Shown: piece after piece, positions 8,646-15,283 of the stretch | Layout: each line of letters starts with the position of its first letter | How positions within the stretch are numbered: the stretch's first letter is position 1 | From: an uncultured Flavobacteriales bacterium | GTDB taxonomy: Bacteria; Bacteroidota; Bacteroidia; Flavobacteriales_G; Salibacteraceae | Reading direction: 5' to 3' | Length of the DNA: 64,000 bases | NCBI GenBank assembly: GCA_905479105.1 | Contig: CAJQLE010000003.1 | Coordinates: forward strand, 248,001 to 312,000 | Position numbers and translations under genes: made by a program | The notes under the pieces: generated by a model | Databases searched by the model: none | The model's input: only the letters and a program-made list of their open reading frames with translations | Told to the model about the DNA's origin: nothing

Positions 8646-9034
8646 TAAAGCGTTGATTCGCCCTTGGGTTCCCAAAGTTCTACCTTTCTTCCATCAGGGT
8701 CAATTACCCATGCAAATTTCCCATAATCGAATTCTTGCATTTCACCGATTATTTTAACCTTATTACGTTTCAGTTCGAGCAGAAGTGCTTCAAGATTATC
8801 TACGCGATAATTTATCATGAACTCACTCTTGCTGGGATGATAATAATCGGTGTCTTCTGCCATTGGGCTCCACTGAGTGATGCACTCAGTGGATTGGTAT
8901 TCTTGATCTCTCCATTTGAATGAATGACCGTATTTATCTGACTTGATGCCGAGGTTAATCTCGTACCATTCTTTAGACTTAGCTGGATTTTTTGATTTGA
9001 AGAATACTCCTCCTATGCCGGTAACTTTTTTCAC
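8645..9034 (-). CDS. VOC superfamily (glyoxalase/bleomycin-resistance fold) protein
   Basis: 129 residues containing one vicinal-oxygen-chelate unit: GIGGVFFKSKNPAKSKEWYE at the start, and FAWVIDPDGRKVELWEP at the end, the usual closing strand with the metal-ligand glutamate. Typical members are small dimeric metalloenzymes acting on glyoxal adducts, antibiotics or dioxygen substrates, but subfamily function cannot be assigned. It is translationally coupled to the glycosyltransferase gene (one-base overlap); no functional link is obvious. Confidence 0.82.
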   Translation of the reverse strand: MKKVTGIGGVFFKSKNPAKSKEWYEINLGIKSDKYGHSFKWRDQEYQSTECITQWSPMAEDTDYYHPSKSEFMINYRVDNLEALLLELKRNKVKIIGEMQEFDYGKFAWVIDPDGRKVELWEPKGESTL

Positions 9035-9044
9035 CGATTATAGA

Positions 9045-9653
9045 TTAGATGAGTATTGATTTGCGGAAGCTACTCACACTTTGCTTAATCAAGGTGATGT
9101 CTTCGCGTTTTATTCCGACTATTGTTTTACTGCCTGATTTTAATTCGTAAACAGACGGTAAATCAATTTTATTCAAAGTATTTAAAACAGTATTGAAGTC
9201 TTTGACTTCCTGCTGAATTTCAAGAGGTATTTCGTAACCATTTAATACCGATTTCAAGTTGTTTCCGTAATTCTTTTGTTGATTCAACAAATGCACGAAG
9301 AGAATAAGATCATGATCTTGGGCTTGATCTAGAACTATATTTAGACCTTCCATATAGCATCCTAGAACCATTAGGAAGCCAAGTCCTTCTTTTTCTTGAT
9401 CGATGAGAACCTTGTGGCACTCTGTAATCAGTGAATCTTCGATCAAAACCTCTGATCCAGAAGTTATTTTGCACCCTGGGTTGATTCCTGTTCGAGGTCC
9501 ATTATGATCACTATCTGACCAAGAGGCTTTTGACTCATAGGAACCGTCACTGCGAGAATAGTAGCTCTTCAGTTCCTCTTGACTTGAAGCAGTCAAGGAA
9601 CTAAAAGCAAAAAGGACTATTGCAAAATATGATATGGTCTTCTTAAAATTCAC
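9045..9653 (-). CDS. Secreted protein of unknown function
   Basis: 202 residues with a clear signal peptide (about 1-24, ending TASSQ). The mature N-terminus reads YYSRSDGSYESKASWSDSDH, close to the YYS...W.....W entry motif that opens many large Bacteroidota T9SS surface proteins, yet this protein is short and lacks a C-terminal sorting domain. The rest has two cysteines, amphipathic helices and no recognised domain. It may be a truncated or specialised relative of such proteins. Function unknown. Confidence 0.65.
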   Translation of the reverse strand: MNFKKTISYFAIVLFAFSSLTASSQEELKSYYSRSDGSYESKASWSDSDHNGPRTGINPGCKITSGSEVLIEDSLITECHKVLIDQEKEGLGFLMVLGCYMEGLNIVLDQAQDHDLILFVHLLNQQKNYGNNLKSVLNGYEIPLEIQQEVKDFNTVLNTLNKIDLPSVYELKSGSKTIVGIKREDITLIKQSVSSFRKSILI

Positions 9654-9694
9654 TGTTTTCTATTGCCCTACGCGTTTCTTTTTACTAAGTTTTA

Positions 9695-11119
9695 TTAATC
9701 AGACATATTGCTCACCTTGAGCATGTTCGACATTCCTTTTTTGGCAATCGGCATACTTGCGATATTGATGAGTAAATCATTTTCACCCAAGAATCCAGCC
9801 TTCTTCAACTCATATTTAATATCAGAGATGGTGTGGTCAGTACTGACGAATTTATCATAGTAAAAACCTTTGACTCCCCAAACTAAACTCAACATGTTGA
9901 GTATTTTGAAATTTGACGTGAATACGAAAATCCAGGCGTTGGGTCTGTAGGATGAAATTCGAAATGCTGTGTATCCTGAGAAGGTCATCGTGACGATTGC
10001 CTTAGCTCCAGTTTTTTGGCTTAGTCGAACTGCTGAGTGACATATAGCGTCAGTTATTATTCGATCATCGGTGCTTTCATGCTCTATTTCTCGGAAGTAA
10101 ATCCCATCATAGTCCTCTACGCGAGTGATGATTTTAGACATAGTGTTCACCACTTCCACAGGGTACTGACCAACACTGGTCTCACCGCTAAGCATTACAG
10201 CATCAGCTCCATCCATTACGGCATTGGCAACATCATTCACTTCGGCACGGCTTGGCGACATGTTATCAATCATACTCTCCATCATCTGAGTAGCTATGAT
10301 GACCGGCCTGCCAGCTTTCTGACATTTACGGACGATCTCTTTTTGCACCAAAGGCACATTTTGCAATGGAATTTCAACTCCAAGATCACCTCGAGCTACC
10401 ATAATACCATCGGTTTCATGAATGATGGCATCGATATTTTCTAAGGCTTCTGGTTTTTCAATTTTCGCAATGATGCTGGCTTGTTTACCGCTTTTCTTGA
10501 TGTGTTCGCGTAATTCAACAATGTCTTTTTCGCTTCTGACAAACGAAAGTGCTACCCAGCTAACATTATGACTAAGCGCAAACTCAAGGTCTTTAAGGTC
10601 TTTTTCAGTGAGACAAGGGAGTGAAATTTTAGTGTCAGGCAGGTTTACACCTTTTCGAGGCTTCAACATTCCACTTTGGGTAACCTTAGTAACCACGTCA
10701 GTTCCTTCAGATCTAATTACTTCAACCCTTAATTTACCATCATCAAGTAAGATTGTTTCTCCAGGTTTCACATCTCTGGTGAGGTTCGGGTAGCTCACCA
10801 TGACACGATTTACATCACCGATGATTTCATCAGATGTCATTCGGAGCTCAGCGCCCATTTTCAGCTCTACTTGATCGGAGGACAGACTTCCTACACGCAA
10901 CTTCGGACCGCTTAGGTCCGCCAAAAGAGCGGTGTGAGTTTGCATCTCGCCATCTAAAGCGCGAATTGTTTTTATAAACGCTTCATGATCGCTATGACTT
11001 CCATGAGAAAAATTAAGCCGAGCCACCGTCATTCCTTCAAGGATCATTTTTCTTAGCACTTCCTTATCGGAACATGCCGGACCCATAGTGGCTACTATTT
11101 TTGTTTTGTTTTTTATCAT
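9695..11119 (-). CDS. pyk: Pyruvate kinase
   Basis: 474 residues, full length for a bacterial pyruvate kinase, which converts phosphoenolpyruvate and ADP to pyruvate and ATP at the end of glycolysis. Visible motifs: KIVATMGPA near the N-terminus, LNFSHGSH, SIIAKIEKPEAL with the catalytic lysine, GVEIPLQNVP, ATQMMESM and the MLSGETSVGQYPVEVV block. The C-terminal alpha/beta domain is complete. It ends the conserved acpP-fabF-rnc-IPExxxVDY-pyk series on this strand, and starts 67 bases after the IPExxxVDY stop. Identity is secure; allosteric regulation is not predictable. Confidence 0.97.
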   Translation of the reverse strand: MIKNKTKIVATMGPACSDKEVLRKMILEGMTVARLNFSHGSHSDHEAFIKTIRALDGEMQTHTALLADLSGPKLRVGSLSSDQVELKMGAELRMTSDEIIGDVNRVMVSYPNLTRDVKPGETILLDDGKLRVEVIRSEGTDVVTKVTQSGMLKPRKGVNLPDTKISLPCLTEKDLKDLEFALSHNVSWVALSFVRSEKDIVELREHIKKSGKQASIIAKIEKPEALENIDAIIHETDGIMVARGDLGVEIPLQNVPLVQKEIVRKCQKAGRPVIIATQMMESMIDNMSPSRAEVNDVANAVMDGADAVMLSGETSVGQYPVEVVNTMSKIITRVEDYDGIYFREIEHESTDDRIITDAICHSAVRLSQKTGAKAIVTMTFSGYTAFRISSYRPNAWIFVFTSNFKILNMLSLVWGVKGFYYDKFVSTDHTISDIKYELKKAGFLGENDLLINIASMPIAKKGMSNMLKVSNMSD

Positions 11120-11186
11120 CTGATTCTAACGAAAGTATGTAAAGGCAATCCCTCTTTCAGGGGAGAATAATTAATGTATCAACACT

Positions 11187-11606
11187 TTATTCTTCAAATA
11201 GAGCATATTGAATTTTGTTGAATTTCCTTTTATCCATTACGGATACAAATTGGAAACTTTCAATATTTTGGAGTAAATCTATAAATGAAGAAGTGTCAAA
11301 AATGTCTATGTATCCTTCCACTAAAATGAAAAAGTCATATTGTTTAAACTCTTTAAAGAGATATGCGTCTTCATTTTGATTTGATAAAATGATGTAATTC
11401 AGATGTTTGTCTTCATCCTTGCCCATAAATTTTGCATAAGCTGCAGAATCTGCTCCATTCGAAGATGGGCTGACCATAGTTCTTAAAAAGTCAAGCCGAA
11501 GAGCTCGACTTAATAGCCATGCCACGCGGTAGTCTTTGAGATGACAACTCAATCCAAAGGCTAAAAACTCATATTCATCGTCTAATTGTAGCCTATGTTT
11601 TGACAT
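11187..11606 (-). CDS. IPExxxVDY family protein
   Basis: 139 residues from the ATG at 11606, four bases after the rnc stop. The open frame extends 28 codons upstream into rnc, but the family normally begins as here, MSKHRLQLDDEYEF. The C-terminal half contains FKEFKQYDFFILVEGYID, corresponding to the IPExxxVDYFLLI motif that names the family, here with altered residues. The family is small, cytoplasmic, of unknown function, and almost always found between rnc and pyk in Bacteroidota, which matches this locus. Confidence 0.8.
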   Translation of the reverse strand: MSKHRLQLDDEYEFLAFGLSCHLKDYRVAWLLSRALRLDFLRTMVSPSSNGADSAAYAKFMGKDEDKHLNYIILSNQNEDAYLFKEFKQYDFFILVEGYIDIFDTSSFIDLLQNIESFQFVSVMDKRKFNKIQYALFEE

Positions 11607-11610
11607 ATTT

Positions 11611-12342
11611 TTAAATCGTGAGATTGGAGCAAGCTTCTCGCGCAGCAATTTGTTCCGCTTTTTTCTTGGAACGCTCCTTGCCTCGTGCAATTAATTCTTG
11701 GTTCACAATGATAGAGCAAACAAAGAGGTTATCCTCATTCGGAGCATTGGAAGTATCAAATATTAACGTTAATTTTCTTTGTTGAGTCCATTCTATTAGC
11801 TTGCTTTTAAAGTCAAATGCTTGCTCAATAATTTGCTGAATATCGATATAACGGGGAAGCAAGAAGTTATCTATACTCGTTTTTACAACTTGAAAGCCTC
11901 TGTCTATGTAAATTGCGCCCAACCAAGCTTCAAGTGCATTGCCAACAATTTTATCCATGGAGTCTTCACTGCCAATGCGAGCTTCTATCACTTCATGAAG
12001 GCCTGATGCTTTCCCAACTGTTCCCAAAGTTTGCCGGTTAACAATGCGTGCTCTGATTTTGGTTAATTCTCCTTCATTGTTCTCAGGGTACCTTTTAAAA
12101 AGGTATTCAGTGATGACCGTGTCTAAGACAGAATCTCCGAGAAGTTCCAGGCGTTCATTACAGTCAGCGTGCTCATATTTTCCCGAACCGACAACAGACT
12201 TGTGTCTAAGTGCTTTTTCGTACCAGGAAATATCCTTGGCGCTCACACCCCAATTATCGCGCAGATATTGGTCAAGACGTTTTTGTCTTGGGGATAATTT
12301 TTTTGAAAAAAATAACGAGGTAAGAAGAACTTTAGCCTTCAC
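11611..12342 (-). CDS. rnc: Ribonuclease III
   Basis: RNase III cleaves double-stranded RNA in rRNA processing and mRNA turnover. The signature CNERLELLGDSVLD is present with its metal-binding acidic residues; the second acidic site lies in KIVGNALEAWLGAIYIDRGF. The C-terminal double-stranded RNA-binding domain ends in KKAEQIAAREACSNL. I chose the GTG at 12342, overlapping the fabF stop by 11 bases (GTGAAGGCTAA), which gives 243 residues and the N-terminus expected for the family; the ATG at 12378 would overlap fabF by 47 bases. Confidence 0.94.
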   Translation of the reverse strand: MKAKVLLTSLFFSKKLSPRQKRLDQYLRDNWGVSAKDISWYEKALRHKSVVGSGKYEHADCNERLELLGDSVLDTVITEYLFKRYPENNEGELTKIRARIVNRQTLGTVGKASGLHEVIEARIGSEDSMDKIVGNALEAWLGAIYIDRGFQVVKTSIDNFLLPRYIDIQQIIEQAFDFKSKLIEWTQQRKLTLIFDTSNAPNEDNLFVCSIIVNQELIARGKERSKKKAEQIAAREACSNLTI

Positions 12343-13588
12343 ACTTTTTGAAGATGACAGAGGCGTTGTGACCGCCAAATCCGAATGTGTTACTCAATGC
12401 CACTCTCACTTCTCTTTTATGAGCTTTATGAAACGTAAGATTCAATTTAGAATCTATAGCATCATCATCAGTAAAGTGATTGATAGTAGGAGGAACAATG
12501 TTGTTTTTTACAGCAAGCAACGTTGCGATTCCTTCAATGGCGCCAGCAGCACCAAGTAAATGGCCTGTCATTGATTTGGTCGAACTGATGTTTAATTTTT
12601 CAGCGTTATCACCAAACACACCGCGGATTGCCTTCAACTCTGCAACATCTCCTAATGGAGTGCTTGTACCGTGAACGTTGATGTAATCAAAACTATCAGG
12701 AGTAATGCTGGGATCATCTGACATTGCTGACCGCATAACATTTAAGGCTCCAAATCCTTCAGGATGGGGAGCTGTAATGTGATGAGCATCTGCAGAAAGA
12801 CCTCCACCGGCAACTTCAGCGTAAATTTTAGCACCTCTTGCTTTTGCATGCTCATATTCTTCAAGAATTAAGGCACCACCCCCTTCGCCCATAACAAAAC
12901 CGTCTCGATCTTTATCAAAAGGACGTGAAGCAGTTTGAGGATCATCATTTCTAGTCGAAAGTGCATGCATAGCATTAAATCCACCAATTCCGGATTCATT
13001 AATTGCTGCTTCTGAGCCACCAGTAACAAAGACATCAGCTTTTCCTAGACGGATATAGTTGAATGCATCAATCATGGAGTTTGTACTTGTTGCACAAGCA
13101 CTTACCAAACTGAAGTTTGGTCCTCTGAAACCGTATTTAATTGAAATATGACCAGAAGCTATATCTGAAATCATCTTTGGTATAAAAAATGGGTTGAAAC
13201 GAGGTATTCCTCCTCCATTGACGAAGTTTTCAACTTCATCTTGGAAGGTGGTGATGCCGCCAATTCCTGAACCCCAAATCACACCGACCCGATCAACATC
13301 TAATTTTTCCGAAACCAAATTAGAGTCTGCTATTGCTTCATCAGCTACGATCATAGCGTACTTGCTGAAAAGGTCAAGCTTCCTTCCTTCCTTGCGGTCG
13401 AAAAAATTATCGAGGTCAAGATTTTTGACCTCACATGCAAATTTGGTCTTGAAATTAGACGCGTCAAAGCCGGTAATAGGTGCCGCTCCGCTTTTGCCCA
13501 TTAGGAGATTATCCCAATATTCTTTTGCGTTGTTGCCAATAGGAGTTAAAGCTCCTATTCCGGTAACCACTACCCGCTTAAGCGTCAT
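12332..13588 (-). CDS. fabF: Beta-ketoacyl-ACP synthase II
   Basis: 418 residues. KASII condenses malonyl-ACP with acyl-ACP to elongate fatty acids. The catalytic triad is visible: Cys in VSACATSTNSM, His in NVHGTSTPLGD and His in MTGHLLGAAGAIEG; the glycine-rich end SNTFGFGGHNAS is also present. The gene follows acpP by 24 bases and overlaps rnc, the standard Bacteroidota order acpP-fabF-rnc. Full length, secure identity. Confidence 0.97.
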   Translation of the reverse strand: MTLKRVVVTGIGALTPIGNNAKEYWDNLLMGKSGAAPITGFDASNFKTKFACEVKNLDLDNFFDRKEGRKLDLFSKYAMIVADEAIADSNLVSEKLDVDRVGVIWGSGIGGITTFQDEVENFVNGGGIPRFNPFFIPKMISDIASGHISIKYGFRGPNFSLVSACATSTNSMIDAFNYIRLGKADVFVTGGSEAAINESGIGGFNAMHALSTRNDDPQTASRPFDKDRDGFVMGEGGGALILEEYEHAKARGAKIYAEVAGGGLSADAHHITAPHPEGFGALNVMRSAMSDDPSITPDSFDYINVHGTSTPLGDVAELKAIRGVFGDNAEKLNISSTKSMTGHLLGAAGAIEGIATLLAVKNNIVPPTINHFTDDDAIDSKLNLTFHKAHKREVRVALSNTFGFGGHNASVIFKKCEG

Positions 13589-13612
13589 ATTTAATGAGTT
13601 TATAATATATTC

Positions 13613-13849
13613 TTAAGAAACGTGCTCAGAAATGTATTTGATAGCCTCTCCAACAGTAGCTATATTCTCAGCCTGATCGTCTGGAATAGCAATGTTGAAT
13701 TCTTTTTCGAATTCCATGATTAATTCTACAGTATCCAATGAGTCTGCTCCTAGATCATTTGTGAAGCTTGCTTCTGGAGTAACTTCTGCTTCATCTACTC
13801 CGAGCTTATCAACGATGATAGCTACTACTTTTTCTTTAATATCGGCCAT
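13613..13849 (-). CDS. acpP: Acyl carrier protein
   Basis: 78 residues, acidic, with the phosphopantetheine attachment serine in [15 protein letters not shown]. It carries growing acyl chains for fatty-acid synthesis and hands them to FabF, encoded immediately downstream. First gene of the acpP-fabF-rnc-IPExxxVDY-pyk series; the preceding 70 bases are AT-rich and likely hold its promoter, although no full consensus is seen. Confidence 0.97.
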   Translation of the reverse strand: MADIKEKVVAIIVDKLGVDEAEVTPEASFTNDLGADSLDTVELIMEFEKEFNIAIPDDQAENIATVGEAIKYISEHVS

Positions 13850-13921
13850 AGTGCTTATTTTTATTTATGCTTATGAGATTGCAAAGAAATATCTTTTAGA
13901 TTAATTAATCCAAATAGATTC

Positions 13922-14590
13922 TTAATCGAAAACTTTTACCACTTCCTCAAAGCTTTTTCTTTTCAGATCTGGGACTTTTATTTCTTGAGCAGGATGGCCC
14001 ACTGGAAGTAAGAGGTATGGTCGCTCATTGTCAGGCCTGTCAAGGATTTTGGTTAAAAAATTCATAGGACTTGGTGTATGAGTTAGGGTCGCTAAACCAG
14101 CATTGTGAATTGCGTTTATAAGCATTCCACAAGCGATTCCAACAGACTCATTTACGTAGTAATTCTGATGCTTTTCTCCGTTTTCATATTCGAAAGCACG
14201 CTTGAAAACGACAATTATCCATGGAACTGTTTCAAGGAAGGGTTTTCTCCAATCTGTTCCAAATGGCTCGAGGTCTTTTAGCCATTGCTCGCTCATTCTG
14301 CCCTCATAACTCTCTTTTTCTTCTTTTTCCGCGGCTGCTCTTATTTGACGTTTTATTTCTGAAGATCGAACTACGCAGAACGTCCAAGGCTGCTTGTGCG
14401 CTCCGCTTGGAGCAGAGCTTGCGGTCATAATTACGTTTTTGATCACCTCGAACGGTATGTCCTTATCTGAAAATTCTCGGATGCTTCGCCTTTTTTGAGC
14501 TAGCTCAAGTAATTCTTTTGATCTTGAAATAATCTCCTTTTCTTCAAAACGTAAGGGCTCGTGCGAAATAAATCGTGGTTTTTGATTCAT
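13922..14590 (-). CDS. Iodotyrosine deiodinase-like flavin nitroreductase
   Basis: 222 residues from the ATG at 14590; the open frame extends 20 codons further but would run into the divergent purN start. Nitroreductase fold with FMN-binding RRSIREFS near the start and SSAPSGAHKQPWTF, which matches the iodotyrosine deiodinase (IYD) subfamily rather than NfsB types. The three side chains that hold the substrate amino-acid group in IYD appear conserved: Glu91 and Tyr95 (EKESYEGRM) and Lys116 (DWRKPFL), followed by YYVNESVGIACGMLINAIHN. Bacterial IYD homologues exist; the natural substrate here is unknown, with halotyrosines the best guess. Separate transcript, divergent from purN. Confidence 0.8.
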   Translation of the reverse strand: MNQKPRFISHEPLRFEEKEIISRSKELLELAQKRRSIREFSDKDIPFEVIKNVIMTASSAPSGAHKQPWTFCVVRSSEIKRQIRAAAEKEEKESYEGRMSEQWLKDLEPFGTDWRKPFLETVPWIIVVFKRAFEYENGEKHQNYYVNESVGIACGMLINAIHNAGLATLTHTPSPMNFLTKILDRPDNERPYLLLPVGHPAQEIKVPDLKRKSFEEVVKVFD

Positions 14591-14641
14591 AGGTGATGCT
14601 ACTTTTGCCTGGCAATTTAAATAGATAAATTTTACTCTGTA

Positions 14642-15223
14642 ATGGCACAAGCTACAATCGCAATATTCGCCTCAGGAACTGGAACAAACGCTAACGCAAT
14701 TCTAGAATATTTTAAAAATGATTCGGAGATCAATGTTGGACTTATTGTTACAAATAAGGCAGATGCTGGAGTGATAAAGGTGGCGGATAAGTGGAAGGTG
14801 GAATATGCTATAATCAATAATGCTGATCTTGGTGATGAAGAGCTTGTGGAAGCGGTTCTTGAAGAAAATGGGATAGATTTTGTCGTCTTGGCTGGATGGC
14901 TGTTGTTGATACCATCTTACATGGTGAAAATGTTCAAAGGAAAAATATTGAATATCCACCCTGCCTTACTGCCAAAGTTTGGAGGAAAAGGCATGTACGG
15001 ACATCATGTTCATAAAGCAGTAAAAGCAGCTGGAGAAAATATATCTGGAATTAGCATTCACCAGGTGGGTGAAGCCTATGATGAAGGAAGTGTAGTTGTT
15101 CAACATAAAGTGTCTATTGAATCGTCTGATTCTGCTGAAGATATTGAGCAGAAAGTGAGGGCCCTTGAACTTGAATTTTATGCGGTTGAAATAAAAAAAT
15201 TCATCCTGAAAAGTTTTAAATAG
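14642..15223 (+). CDS. purN: Phosphoribosylglycinamide formyltransferase
   Basis: 193 residues. PurN transfers a formyl group from 10-formyl-tetrahydrofolate to GAR in purine synthesis. The N-terminal loop FASGTGTNANAI binds the phosphate, NIHPALLPKFGGKGMYG carries the catalytic Asn and His, and GEAYDEGSVVVQ provides the catalytic Asp. Length and motifs are complete. In Bacteroidota purN is commonly found facing away from the acpP-fabF-rnc block, as here with only the nitroreductase between. Confidence 0.96.
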   Translation: MAQATIAIFASGTGTNANAILEYFKNDSEINVGLIVTNKADAGVIKVADKWKVEYAIINNADLGDEELVEAVLEENGIDFVVLAGWLLLIPSYMVKMFKGKILNIHPALLPKFGGKGMYGHHVHKAVKAAGENISGISIHQVGEAYDEGSVVVQHKVSIESSDSAEDIEQKVRALELEFYAVEIKKFILKSFK

Positions 15224-15283
15224 CAATTGTAGAGTACAAATTGAATATTTTGGGCGCAACTTAAGTTCAAAACCTACTTAAAT

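Noticed and set aside
10037-10444. 135-codon open frame on the plus strand inside pyk
   Set aside because: Lies wholly in the conserved pyruvate kinase reading frame on the other strand.
12044-12559. 171-codon open frame across rnc and fabF
   Set aside because: Overlaps two firm genes on the opposite strand, with no recognisable protein features.
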